This document shows, in pieces, positions 25,651-38,499 of a DNA stretch of 64,000 nt. A program made the translations under genes and the position numbers. The notes beneath the pieces were generated by a model. It was not told the DNA's origin. It saw only the letters and a program-made list of their open reading frames with translations, and searched no databases. The stretch spans positions 14,969,884 to 15,033,883 of the forward strand of contig CM052356.1 in NCBI GenBank assembly GCA_028551475.1, in the 5' to 3' direction. Origin of the DNA: Casuarina equisetifolia. Taxonomy: Eukaryota; Streptophyta; Magnoliopsida; Fagales; Casuarinaceae. How positions within the stretch are numbered: position 1 is the stretch's first letter; every line of letters begins with the position of its first letter.

Positions 25651-28060
25651 AAAAGCTATTTGATGGAAACAATTAAAGAGCTTAAATTTTTGCCTCCAAA
25701 TAAGTAGTGCAAAACGAGGAAGTTAAGAGGTTGTGCAATAAAGGCATTTTTTGCTAGTTTTAGTGTCATAATGAGGTCAGATTTAAATAGTAGAAGAGAA
25801 GTTTCAACATGGTAATGAAAAATTTTCATTCTATCATAGTTGGAATTGGTGATAAGATAACTAGGACAAAGGGGTTGCAATGTTTTAGGATGAGCTTGGC
25901 CCACAAACTTTAAGAATGAAGCGCAACCCAATTAGCTTAGAGCAATAAGCAACTTTTTCTTTATTCTAAAGTCTTGATAGCACATCCATATAGAATTTTT
26001 CTAATAAATCTTCATGCAAAAAAAAATTCTAAACATCATTTTGGTAAATAAGCTAGTTTTTTAGGTTGCTAGTGAGATAATGCACCAAACTGTCACTAAT
26101 TTTGCAATAGGAGCAAATGTTTCTTCATGGTCAATTCATCCACATTGATCATAACCTTTTGTAACTAAATGGGTCCTATATCTCTCCATTGTCCCAGCTA
26201 GTTTATGTTTTATTTTTTAAACCCATTTACATTCAATGTTCTTCATCCTGGGGGAAGAGGAACTAAATATTATGTATAATTACCAATTAATGCTTACAAC
26301 TACTATTCCATTACAATGACCTAATGCCAATCCATAAAAGCCTCATAATATGAAATAGGTTCTTGTGCTATTGATAACAAAATGATAAAATGCCTATGAT
26401 GTGAGGCTAGCCAAATTCAACATATATGCTTAATGGAATGACCGAACTCGGTCTCAACCATGGATATGAAAAACTATATAATGGAAAAAGCTTGATTTTT
26501 ATAGCCTTAAAAAAAAAGGTCTACATAGCTTGAAGAAGTCATCTACAATAGTTAAGAAATAATGAGATCCATCATGATTAGGAGTTCTTTGAAGCCTATA
26601 AACATCCATATGGATCAAATAAAAGATATAAGATTCTTTGATTTGACTACATAGAAATGCCACCCAAGTTTGTCTACCTAGCCAAAATAATTCACATGCA
26701 AACTAATTCGAACATTTAAAAAATATATTATTATTAACATACTATTTTACAAAAGGATGGTCCATATCTAGATGTCATAGATTATAAATTTTTTACAAAA
26801 AAGACATTTCAAGTCCTGACATACAAGAGGTTGGCATATGTAACCAAAAATACACGACACAATGGATGGATTAATGTATAGTTTTTGATAATATAGGTCA
26901 CCCTTAACATGGCCTAATCCTTTCAACTCTCTAGTTGTAAGGTCCTAGAAGATATGAAAATCAAGGAGAAATATGGCTAAATAGTTAATATCTAAGGTTA
27001 ATTGGGCAATAGAAGTTAGGTTAAAATTGCAATGTGTTTCGTAGAGAAAAAATTTTAGTATCAATGATTTGGTAAGTTTGGATGACCTCACATGTGTAGC
27101 AATTATGTGGAGCCCATTTGGAAGCTTAATGGTTAGGCATTAGGAGGCATATGAAACATAAGAGTGCAAGTACCTTAAGTGACACATTATGTGGTCACTT
27201 GTGCCTAAATCTAGATCCATCCATTAATTTAAAAGGGGGAGGCATTATAGAATCATTCCTACACAACTTGCTAGAGCATTTCCCATAAATGGTGCCATAG
27301 ATTGTACAAAAGGCCTCATCTTGTTTTCTCCCCGTATCCTCTAACTATGGCCCTCATATACCTAGCAAAACTAAAATTAGTATTTGGTGGGCCTTGATAC
27401 AAATTTAGGTTATTGCCCAAAGGTTGTCCATGTTAAGGATAATAGGCTCAAAATTTACTTGATTAGGTTGGATTACAACAATAGTAGGGAAAATTGAGTT
27501 ATTGACCAACTTGGCCTTGAAAGGGCTTAAACAAGGCTTGAAAATTGCCATATTACAAATAGGTCAGATTCTGTCCAGACCCATTGCCTCTTGCAAAAGC
27601 TCCACGTTTCTTTCCTTTTCCTTGTGATTTCCATCCCACCAAAAAACCCCACAATTTGATAACACTATGATGTAGTGTCCACAAACCAATTTGTAATGTT
27701 GCCTAGATTAAGGTTTGAAGCTATTTTCCATCTTTGTTCCCTTCTCATTTAGAGTCACTTTCAATAATGCTAGCAAGTTGCTTTTAGAGATGAAAAAAGA
27801 TCCATCATTATGGTCTCTCTAGTGTTCACCCTTTTTGGCAACATTGTAGACCAAATCTTTTAATATGGTTTGCCTTTAGACCTCATAGCATATACCATTA
27901 ATATGGTGTCATTTGATGCTACATAGTAAAAGGGTGCCATTTTATATTGTCACATAAGAAAAAAAGGCATCCAAGCAGCATGTGATTCTTATTGTCTTAA
28001 TTCAATTTATGGTTTATATTGTAATATTTATAGTGTAGCTTGTAGTAGTTAATGGTAATG
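25650..28060 (-). mobile_element. Ty1/copia internal region: gag, protease, integrase, RT (degenerate)
   Basis: Reading leftward from about 28060: gag-like sequence, a basic Gly-rich stretch (RGAFARGNGSGQN, about 27590), the protease-zone motif WMDLDLGTSDHIMCHL (about 27225-27180; functional copies have DSGA[TS]DH), integrase core (LIHMDVYRLQRTPNHDG then YFLTIVDDF, about 26630-26530), a link EPISYYEAF and LVPLPPG-like stretch (about 26360-26250), and RT (ERYRTHLVTKGYDQ, HEETFAPIAKLVTV, about 26170-26070). Many stops and shifts. RT is cut near 25650 before an intact YVDD. With the 24540 and 21329-22830 fragments this region holds at least three copia copies. Confidence 0.8.
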
Positions 28061-29430
28061 TTAGTGGTTAATGTGTAATGTAGCTTATATAGCTTAATTC
28101 CAATGTATTGTTGGTTGTATTGGAAAATGCTTGAATTTATGAGTAAATCTTGCCCTATTTCCTATTGATTTGTAAGTGACTTAGTTAGGGAAAAGTATAA
28201 TCCTAATAGATTGTAATGATCCCAAACCATCCATGCCAAAAGCCCTAGAGATGTTGGCTTAGATAGAATCATTTCTTTTAAGTACCATTACCAACTTTGG
28301 TACTAATCCCAAGCATGCACAATCCAATTCCAATCCTAGATCATGAGATAATAGCCTATCTATACCATGGTTGAGTTTACTTCTCTTCTTCCTAGCAATC
28401 ATTAACAAGAAACAAACATATAATTGCATCTTGAGGAAAACTGCACCATTTTCATAACAAGGGTTTTACACGTTTTGTGATTCACCGAGATTTCCTCCAA
28501 TTTGAGAAGACAATTACATAAGGACCATTGTACCCTTTTCCATTCTAATAGTCCTTAAAAGAGCTCTTGGGCCAGTTATAAACAAGCCTAATCATAGCAA
28601 GGCCCAGTTCAAACATAAACGCAAAAGAACTACTTACATATGCCTACCAACATCGTTATAGAACTTGCAACTACAATTCAGGATGCATGTGACACAATCA
28701 ATGAGAAAAGTTTTTTGATCTATTGATTCAAGTTGTGCTTAACTCTAATTGCTTGATTATTTGTGATTTAATGTTCAAATATTCTTGTATTGTTTAGAAA
28801 TTCGTCTATATTTGTAATATTTACTATTTGGTTCTCTGGACTAAAGACTCTAGGTTCAACTACTATCGTTATTTTTGGGGTTTCTCTATTTCATTCTTCT
28901 TGGGCTAATATGTTAAGTTTGTAGGAGGATTTATAAACAATTTCATTCTTGTACTATTGGGTAATCCGAGGGATTATAGCTGCCATATACTTTTTTGGTA
29001 ACAATAGGGGGATCCTTTAGTGGTTTGTTAAAGGAAGTGGGTTAGATGAGGGAGGCCTAATATCTTAAAATAAATTGTGTTATGTTGTAATTTCTTGTTT
29101 TCTAGCTTCTAGAATTAATTCTGTTGTGCTTGCTCGTGTATAAAACGTAAGCAATTCTAAACTGATCAAAATATAAAGAAATTACATAATTATTCTATGA
29201 AATATAAAACTAATTGGAAATATATTTACTTTATAGTACTGATTTTATTCTTGATTGACTACTTGCATTATACTACAATATTTTGTGTGGTTGCCATGTG
29301 GATTGACTGTATGTATTAGATAACAATGTGTTTGTTGTTCACCTAGAAACTTAACTAGAATTACACAATATTAATTCATTAAGACATAATAAAATAAAAT
29401 AAATTAGAAATCTTAGGTTTCTCTGGGACC
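28061..29430. other. Unassigned sequence at the right edge of the unit-A insertion
   Basis: AT-rich, no coding family recognised. It should contain the upstream end (LTR and leader) of the minus-strand copia element and the junction to the TED7-like pseudogene at 29433. I cannot place an LTR border. Confidence 0.4.
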
Positions 29431-29432
29431 TT

Positions 29433-29570
29433 TCAAAGGTGAAGAGATTTTAGATGTATGTTATCATTTGCATGTGCAGGTGGAGAAGCAATAGGGTTAC
29501 ATGAAATAGTTGATAGTAGAGGCAGCGGAGGCATCAGTGGTGGTGGCAGAGAGAAGTATGGGTAACTCAT
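29433..29570 (-). pseudogene. TED7-like pseudogene (unit A): 5' coding end only
   Basis: The reading starts MSYPYFS, as in the unit-B gene, and continues with a Pro/Leu stretch, ISCNPIASPP and HANDNIH, then leaves the homology and stops at 29433. The TED7-like proline domain, transmembrane segment and cytoplasmic tail are missing; their place is taken by the copia region to the left. The upstream sequence (29571-29810), including the CAAATA TATA-like site, still matches unit B, so the promoter zone survives in front of a dead reading frame. An upstream in-frame ATG at 29636 is also shared. Confidence 0.85.
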
Positions 29571-31259
29571 CTTCATATAGAACTTTTGAAGAAACTTCTC
29601 TACATGACTAGATTGATAAATTGGCCGAAAGCCCAAGCTTTATTTGTAGTTGTCAAGAGTGTTAAACTCTCTGGTTTCTTAAGTCAATGTTATCGCACAA
29701 CTTGTAGCTTTTTTAACTCACATTCAGTTGTGCTTTTCCCCATTCTTAAGTTGTGGGGCCTAAGTATTATAACTTGGGCAATCGTTTTGTTAAGATTTCT
29801 ATTTATATTATGATGAATTTTATTAATTTACAAATCAACATTTGAATAAAATAATAAATTTCTTAAAAAGTCCTCTTTAATATCCTTGTGGATTTTCATT
29901 GATTTGATTTCACACATTATCTACATAATGTGGCACTACAATGGTTCGATGATTAAACCATAATGCTAAACAGACATGTTATAATTTAAGGAATATATTG
30001 AAATTTTTACCTATATAATAATAAGTTTCACAAATTCTTAGGTTAACTATTAGATTACATGATAAGCATCTAATATGATATCATAATTAGAATTTTCCTT
30101 AGCACCCCCTATAAGTTGCCATTGATTTCACTTTTACGCATTACCCATATAGTACAACATTACAATAATTCAATGTTTTGACAATTATGGTAAGTGAGTA
30201 CACTATGCATATATTATGATATGAGCAATGATCTCATATTATTAAGAAATATATTAGAATTATTATTTATATGATAATAAGTTCTACTAACTCTTAAATC
30301 AACTTTTAAATTAGATATTAAACTCCTAACACAAGCGAACTTTAGTTCCAATTGCATTTAAAACTGAATTGCATTTGCAGGACCCAAGAAGAAAGAAGTT
30401 TTCCATCTGCAACCTTCAAGTACGTAACGACAGTCCGCATGATGGATACGAGTAAAAGTTCCTCGTTGCGAGCCCATCAAAGGATCGCAATATCTCTGTT
30501 TTATCAATAGTCTGTCAATTATTTTATCGAAAACAATACCAAATTGCAAATACTAAGAGATTTATTCCTTGCGTTTTTGCCAAAGACAACGAAAATTCAT
30601 TGACAATCTGTCTTTCTTTGACGCAATCGACAGAGAGCTTTCCACTCCTGAGTTATCCCACGAGATTTGAGTTTTATAAACCAACCTTCCGAATTAGAAA
30701 GGTTGTTGTTCATTGTATATGTTATAGTTTCTCTTTTATCTGTTTCTTTAATTGCATGTATGCGGTCATACTCAACCAACAGATGCCATACAGACAGGCC
30801 ACCATGCAGCACGGCCATAGTTTACATTATTTTGCTCGCTGCCGAAGCGATTTGGTGCTCTACAAACCCTGAGGACTCGAGTATCATTGAAGTTATATAT
30901 ATATATATATATATTTGTTTATTTTGCCTAGTGGATTCTTTTAGTCCACCTAACTTATAGACGTACACCGATAAATTAGCTTTCTGGTTGCTTGTTGGAA
31001 GGGGTGAGTTGTGGCCGAAGAGCCATTATAACAGTCGAGAAAAAATAATTGCAGAAAAAAAAAAGCTACCAAAAACATGGATTGGATTGATTTTTCTTTT
31101 GTTTTCGTCATCTATGTTACTGGTTGAGGATTGAGTTAGAAGAACCTTTTTTTCTCTCCTGTGAAAGTAAAGTTAAATTAGGTGTATTGGATTTGGGTCC
31201 TAGATGATTTGTCTTTATCATTGTTCCATACCTATATTTGGTAAGTAAACTTTTTTATA

Positions 31260-32125
31260 ACCATTTCACGTCAATAATGTAAACATCAGCGAGTAATATC
31301 AAACTAAGATTCGAAATCCACAATGAGGAATATCAAGGATGAACTAAAGAAGTTCAATGGCAAGAACAGTTCTTCCTTTGGCAAGGATGGAAGAACTTAT
31401 GATTTATCAAGCAAACTACAAGCTATAAATAACTAAAATGAAGAAAGCGTAGAGAACATCTAACAACTAGCGAAGAGAAAGAGACGTCAAGGCTATCTCT
31501 TGATGCTGTATCAATTTGTTAGATAAAGCTATTCATAATATGATCGAAGGAAAGAAAGTTGAAACAATTTGACAAACATTAGTTAATGTAAATGGCCAAA
31601 ATTATGATAAATGAATAGTACATGACAAAACAATCTTATGATCTACAAGGAGAGGAAACAATAAATGTACTTTGAACATTTTAATAAGTTTAGACTATAT
31701 GATCTATAGCTATTAAACTACATGGGGAACTAAATAAAGATAAAGGTAATATTCATTGTGGTAGCATCAGTTCCTTCTAATAATTATGTAGCGATAACAT
31801 TAATTTTTTTAGTGAATTGTCATGTATTATATATATATATGTATATAAATATATCACGTAGCTATAATATTATTATATGAAACTAAACTCTAGAATTGAG
31901 AATGGTAGCTAAATAAGAATAACCACATCAATGATTGAGTTGATGGGTTCGTGATGAGGTGTAAGTAAAAATGTTGAGTGAATTAGAAAAATTATGATAA
32001 ATATAAGAAACCCCGCTATACAAATGAGAAATGGTGAAAGATTTGGATTTGATGGAAAGATGATCATATCATAACAAGAACAACGCAAAAGGTTTTATGA
32101 GTTGAAATAAAATTTGAAAGATGAA
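31260..32125 (+). other. Insertion specific to unit A with copia gag-like opening (tentative)
   Basis: Absent from unit B, where homology jumps from about 35935 to 35940. At about 31324 a conceptual frame reads MRNIKDELKKFNGKNS and later frames give a Trp-Gly-Trp-like stretch, which recalls the start of some copia gags (KFxGxNFxxW). Stops are frequent and no LTR or later domain follows. A solo fragment of a retroelement is the likeliest reading. Confidence 0.35.
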
Positions 32126-32905
32126 AAGAAACTAAAAAGTTGTGTAGATTTGGTCGGTTACACCAACAATGATGGCATGTCTATGACAATTAGATTTGAT
32201 ACTATAAAGTTATGATACTTTTGATGGAGATGTTAAGACACTTACCACTATTAGAATCATTTTAGCCATTTGCGAACGTTTTAATTTCTTTTTGCATATT
32301 GAAATTGACTACTTATCACAATGATGGTTATATCGAGATAACCAGAAGTATTGCAAAGATAAAAGACTAAAAAAAAAAAAAAATTGAGCCCCCTCCAGAT
32401 GCCTTGCTTAAAGCTTAAACCCAAGTTGCACAAAGGTATTCCGCCTTTACTTTATGAAGTTGGATTTCTCGGCAGTCTTAGTCTACAGCAATAATTAGCA
32501 AAGATCAACTTAGGCAAACAACATAAGAGTTATCCTTAGGCCATCCCGCAATCCGCGCCATTGTATGCACAAATCCCCAGACAAACCGATGCCGGAAAAT
32601 ATTATAACAAATCCAATCGGGAAGAGTTAAACGCACACACTAAGGAAAATAATATTGTAGTCAAGGCAACCTCGAGTTGGCTTCTTACGTTTGGTATTTT
32701 TGGTCTTCTCGTGTCCCATTTGATCAAACATCAAGCGAACCAAACGTGAAGCGTACGTACGTTCACCTTAGGAGATGATATTGCATTGATAATGAAAGAA
32801 AGTAGAATGTAAGTAGGACAACATATAATATGGCAACATGGACTGTTGCATGCGGACCATATCTCTTATAATCATCACGTGATTATATTAACTCGCTGAT
32901 TCTCT

Positions 32906-35900
32906 AAGCCTGTAATCCATATTAGTCGTAAGAAGTTACATTAAAAATGGTATAAATTATTTCATGTTACTTTAATTTTTTTTAGAAATTCTTTTTAGGG
33001 AGTGAATTGTCTTACAAATTTACTACTTTTTTTTTTGATAGAGATGAACTAATGACATATATATTATGTGTGAATGAAATTGAAATATTTGCATCATTCC
33101 ACCATTGGCCATGATGTTCTGGTAATAGATATCTTTTTTTATCCGTAAGCTCTATTTCTTACTATTAGAAATAGGTCTAACATACAAAAGTTAGTTTATA
33201 ATTTTTTTTTTCAGTTAAATAACGGGAGTATTTTGGGATAATGTGTCTTAAACCCGCCGCGCCCACTACCCACCCCCAAATTTACGTGGAGACTTCCCCA
33301 TAATTCAAATGGAGCTATTAAGTAGATGACGCTATGGAACATTTTTTACTTTTAAATCCAAAGATTATTTATTTTTTCACTTGGTACATTCATCCTTAAT
33401 GCTCCTAATGCAATCATGTAATTGCAAAACGCAAAACTAAACCACTGAAATAATAGTTCCATCCTTGTAAACAACTAGTCAAACAAATCCACAATGTAGA
33501 GCTTTCCCTGTGGATATTACAACTTTATTCACTGTTGAAAGACTTAGAGCATCATATATTACTCCACTCTTATTGTTACAGCCACTTAATCCATGAAAAT
33601 AGTAAAAAGGAATGGTCTTTAGACAAAGTACAGAATAAGAACATGAATAATATGCAAAAGACAGATAGATGATAGATGATAGATGACAGATGAGAGCTCT
33701 AGTAAGAGCTTTAGCAATGTTAGTGACCGCCTGGAGGATATGTGGGAGCCCCAGGCGCTGCTGTTTCATAAGGAGGACCTCCGCCAGAGATGCCATGAGA
33801 ATCCATTGCACTAGTACCCACAACTTCGTGAGCTTGAATATTGTCCTCTTGTGGTACCGTTAAAGTTTGCTCATTATAAGGGCTAGTTGGTATTGTTTCA
33901 TGGTATTCTTCGTGTTCCTCAATACAAGGGGCTGCCGGAACCATCAATGGCTTCTTCTTTCTCTTTGCTAAGCAAAAGAGACCAACTAAGAGAAAAGCAA
34001 TGAAGAAAGCACCACCTAGTGAGGCACAGGCAACGATAATAGTAGTCCGGTGGCCTCCGGGGGGAGGTGGCGCAATTTGTGATGATGGTGGGATATATTC
34101 ATAAGGATGAGAAGGCCCAAAAGTTGGCGGTGGCACGTAGTGTCCCTGTGGGGGTGTTGCTTTAATTGGAGGTGATTTTGGTGGCGGAGTTGGGCAATTT
34201 TTGGGTGTTGGTGCATTCAATGGAGGTAGACGAGTTTTCGGCGTTGGTGATGGAGGTTGCTTAAGCGGTGGCTGTGCTACTGGAGTTGGAGGATATCGGG
34301 GTGGAGGAACTATTGCAGTATGCGGTGGTGGTGGTGAAGCTGGAGTGATAGTAGGTGTTGGAGGAGACGGAGGACAAGGTTGCTTTGGTACAACTGGAGT
34401 CCGAGGTTGGATGACCACTGGACTTGGTGGTGGTGGTGGTGGTGGTGGTGGTGAAGCCAGAGTGGTAGTAGGGGTTGGCGGAGATGGCTGACAAGGTCGC
34501 TTTGGTTCAGCCGGAGTCGGAGGTTGGATGACCACTGGACTTGGTGGTGGTGGCGGCTTGGGCAAGACATGGCTAGGCTGAGGTGGTGGGGGCTTGAGAT
34601 GGCGATGGTGGTGGTGATGGTGACGAGGTGGTGGCGGCGAATTTAAATGGTTATTGTAGTCGTGTGGTGTTGGTGGGGGTGGTGAGGTGGGGAAGGTGGT
34701 GAATGTACGTTGTCATTTGCATGTGGGGGTGGAGACGCGATAGGGTTGCACGAAACAGTTGGCGGTGGAGGCGGCGGAGAGAAGTATGGATAACTCATCT
34801 TCGTGAAGAACTTCTGAAGAGATTTCTCTACACAACTAGATTGATAAAATGGCTGAAAGCCCAAGCTCTATTTGTAGTGGTCGAGAATGTCAAACTCTCT
34901 AGTTTCTCAAGTCAATGTCATTGCGCAACTTGTCGCTTTTTTAACTCACATTCAATTCTGTCTCTCCCTAATCTTTTAAGTTGTTAGGCCCGAGTGTTAC
35001 TACGTAGGCAACCTTTATGTTAAGCTTTTTTCTTTTTAATATAATAATAAATTTTAATAATTTACAAATTAATTTTTTAATTAAATAATAAATCTCTTAA
35101 TATGATATCAAAGTTCAAAATCCTTTTTAATATCTATGTAGACTCTCATTGATTTGATTTCACACACTACTTATATAATGTGACATTATATAGGTCCGAT
35201 GACAGAAATGAGTAAAAGTTCCTCGTTGCAAGCTCATCAAAGGGTAACAATGTCTTCGTCTTATCAATCGTCGGTCAATTATTTTATCGAAAGCAACACC
35301 AAATTGCAAATACTAAGAGATGTATTCCTTACGTTTTTCCCAAAGACAACGAAAATTCATTGACAGTCTGTCTTTCTTTGACGCAATTAACATGGAGCTT
35401 TCCTCTCCTGAGTTATTCCACGAGATTTGAGTTTTGTAAGCCAAACTTCCGAATTAGAAAGGTTATCGTTCATTGTGTGTGTTATAGTTTCTCTTTTAAT
35501 TGTTCTTTGAATTGCATGTGTGCGGTCTTACTCAAGCAACATATGCCATACGGACAAGCCGCCATGCAGCACGGCCATAGTTTACATTATTTTGCTCGCT
35601 GCCGAAGCGATTTGGTGCTCGTTAAACCATGTGGACTCAAGTATCATTGAAGTTACTTTTTTTTTTTTTGTGTGTTTATTTTGTCAAGTGGATTTTTCTG
35701 GTCAGCCTCACTTATAAACATCTAGTAATAAATTGGCTTTTTGGTCGCTCGTTGGGAAGGGTGTGTGGTGGCCGAAGAGCCATTCTAACGGTCGAAGAAA
35801 AAACACTTGCAAAAAGAAGAAGAAGAAGAAGAGGGAGGGGGGGATTGGAAGAAGAAGAAAAAAAAAACTACAAAAACCATGGATTGGATTGATTTTGTTT

Positions 35901-36745
35901 TGTTTTGTTTATCTGTATTACTGGCTGAGGATTGAGTCAACAGTTATGTAGATTCAGTCGGTAATACTAACAATGATGTCATGTTTATGAGAGTTAGATT
36001 TGATGATACAAAGTGATGAACTTTTGATGGAGATGTTAAGACACTTAACAACATTAGAATCATTTTAGCCATTTGAGAACGTTTTAATTTCTTTTGCCAC
36101 ACTGGAATTGTTGAGTAATGGATCACAATGATGACTTTACCAAGATAAACAAAAGTATTGCAAACAAAGAACAAAAAAAAAAAAATAAGCCCCCTCCAAG
36201 ATGCCTTGCTTAAAGCTTAAACAACCCATATTGCACAATATACCCTTATCCTTTTTGTAAGCATTGCACAAAAGTATTCCGCCTTTAGTTTGTCAAGTTC
36301 GATTGCTTGATAGTTTTAGTCTACAGCAATAATTAGCAAATCATCTTAAGCAAACAACATAGAGTTGTACTTTGGCCAACCCAAATCCGCGCCATTGAAT
36401 GCCCAAATCCCCAGACAAACCGATTCCCGAAAAATGATAACAAATCCATTAGAGAAGGGTTAAAGCCCACTCACCAAGGCAAAGAATATTGAAGTCAAGG
36501 CAAACTCAGTTTGGCTTCTTACTTTGGTATGTTGGGTTTTCTCATGTCCGATTGATTAAACATCAAGCGAACCTAACGTGAAGCTAATGTACGTTCAAAA
36601 GAGAACATGATATTATATTGGTAATCAAAGAAAAGTAGTACTTAAGTAGGACAACATATAATATAGCAACATGGACTGTTGCATGTGGACCGTATCTCCT
36701 ATAGTCATCACATGATTTTATAAACTCACCGATAAATGAAAGGCT
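32906..36745. repeat. Segmental duplication unit B (compact copy with the TED7-like gene)
   Basis: Compact unit of about 3.8 kb that begins right after unit A ends. It holds the 3' flank, coding region and upstream region of one TED7-like gene on the minus strand, without large insertions. A GAA-rich run at about 35814-35870 is shared only weakly with A. Divergence from A is moderate, with frequent substitutions and small indels, so the duplication is not recent. Confidence 0.85.
33720..34798 (-). CDS. TED7-like proline-rich single-pass membrane protein (unit B; one apparent frame break)
   Basis: Relative of Arabidopsis TED6/TED7 (tracheary element differentiation-related), small plasma-membrane proteins linked to secondary wall formation in xylem vessels. 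The start at 34798 gives MSYPYFSPPPPPP. A long Pro-rich outer domain includes a duplicated module (SPVVIQPPTPAEPKRPCQPS and SPVVIQPRTPVVPKQPCPPS). Then come HRTTIIVACASLGGAFFIAF and LLVGLFCLAKRKKKP (one TM helix and a basic stop-transfer) and an acidic tail ending PGGH. The 1079-bp span is one base short of a whole number of codons. Read straight through, the ATG frame stops near 34643, whereas the long frame has no ATG until mid-domain. One extra C in a C-run near 34690-34710 would unite them into about 359 residues. An in-frame ATG at 34864 is an alternative start. Confidence 0.75.
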
Positions 36746-38499
36746 AGTTGCTTGTTAAGGAAAGTACTTTTTGTATGATCAAGAAATCCAGTCAATTAGA
36801 AGCTAATGTGCCTTACAGCTTGTACCAGGTAAGGCTGCATGCTGCCATTGTTTCAATAGTGGTAACTTCTGAAAATGCTTTGAGTTAGTTCTCTCGTTGC
36901 TTACTCGGGGGCAAAAGATCCAATTCTTAAACCTGATTTGTTTACAACAAAAGTAAAAGAGATTTTTTTAATAGAATACACGCCATTCGATGCTAAAAAG
37001 TAGAAGCAAAAGACTCCACTGATTTTATCAGAAGAAGAATAAATCATTTTCGTCCAATAAATTTCTAAGTATGCAAGGGTTTACTGCTTCAAATTTAACG
37101 GGAATGATAAAAAAAATGAAAAAATAAAAAAACTCTTGCAATCTTAGAAGTTTATAATCATATGATTCAAATTTTTAATTTTCTTTCTTAAATTTATAAG
37201 AACAATATCAAACTAAGATATTAATGTTTTGAAATAATCGCTATAAGAGTATTTGTAAGCTGGAACCATCCTCCTTTGTTATCACCCGGCTTAGACTTGG
37301 GAGGGTTCATATTCGTGGAATTGAGAACGTTGCTGCTGTCGGTACAGAAGTTGCCGCTAGGCTCCGGCCGCCGGGGATCCAGCTCTCAAGATATGATTCC
37401 TTTAGTATCGTTTGGAAAAGTCCGATAAAACTAAATCCGAGCCTCATTCAATGTGCAAATAATTTATTCTGAGAAAACGCCGTCATAACAAGCACGACTT
37501 TTTACTCGAACAGACGTCCAGGATCACTGTTAAGACATTTAAAGGTAGATTATAAAGACATAACCAAGGAATACATGCCTTACTCAAATATCGGAGTCAC
37601 TGGGTTCAAAACCCCATTCCTTCCCTATATGTGTGAGTTGTTATGAAAAAAAAAAATTAAAAATATCGAAATCGGTTGGCCAGGTTGTGCCATTAATAGT
37701 CAAAATTCTCAGCCCATACATCTTTTGTAGATTATTATTACTAGAATAATTCAGCCTGTCCAGTACAGACCCTTAACATCAACTACCCAAAAATAGAAAA
37801 TCATTCTCAGATACTTTATTATTAAAAGATTTAACCGTAGTCATTTAGAAATATTTACTTCTACAATGATATGACCCATTTGTTACTCATTAGGAATTGA
37901 TGGCTGTTGAAATTCACGTGTATTTAACACTACTAACGTATTGGACTCTGGAGATGTTTCTCTTTTTTATAAATTAATTTTAAAAGAACAAAGTGAAATT
38001 CTAATATGGTATCAAAATTCAAATTTAAAGTAAAACACTTTAGTTCCTATGGATTACATTTCCATCACGTTTATTACTAGTCTAACCGAGGAGAGTGATT
38101 CGTTTTACATTTTTCAGCACCAAAACACCGGGTCGGACCTTCTAATTGTTGCGTGCCGGCTTCAGTATCATCATTTTGTCTTCATAGTCCAAGCTATCAT
38201 TGTGCATTAGTCAAACAACGTTCGGCTATTCTCCACTGAAGCTTAAATATCAAAGACCATTAAAATTTTCGTTCTTGTTTCTTAAAATGTGTCAAGGGTC
38301 AAAGAAATCTACTCAGAAACAAATTGTTATCATTTTGTAAACCCAACATGATCTTTTATTAATTTCTTTAACGGAAAGATTTGCCAATCGATTTTATTTT
38401 CTTGGTCGAGTTATGGTGAACCAAACACGACTCTTTACAAGCAATCCTATACTCCAACATGAAATTGATGACAAACCAACAACACAGCCGCTCACAGAC
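36746..38499. other. Intergenic region between TED7-like loci
   Basis: AT-rich, no gene recognised. A short GC-richer patch at about 37250-37390 has open frames on both strands but no family resemblance. Confidence 0.5.

Larger units (their letters stand above)
18705..32905. repeat. Segmental duplication unit A (retroelement-expanded copy)
   Basis: Direct-repeat partner of unit B. Matching blocks (A to B): 18710-19240 to 32912-33370; 24119-24400 to 33395-33650; 29440-29810 to 34690-35020; 30440-31130 to 35205-35935; 32130-32900 to 35940-36740. Order and orientation are the same. Examples shared by both: ATATATTATGTGTGAATGAA (18940s and 33060s) and CATAGTTTACATTATTTTGC (30810s and 35570s). 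The gaps between blocks hold LINE and copia sequences plus the missing part of a TED7-like gene. The end of A (ATCACGTGATTATATTAACT at 32875) matches the end of B (about 36710). Confidence 0.85.

Noticed and set aside
34201-34570. Gly-rich, His-rich and Ser/Thr-rich open frames on both strands
   Set aside because: They are other frames of the Pro-codon repeats in the unit-B TED7-like gene; the frame with the TM segment and tail is the real one.
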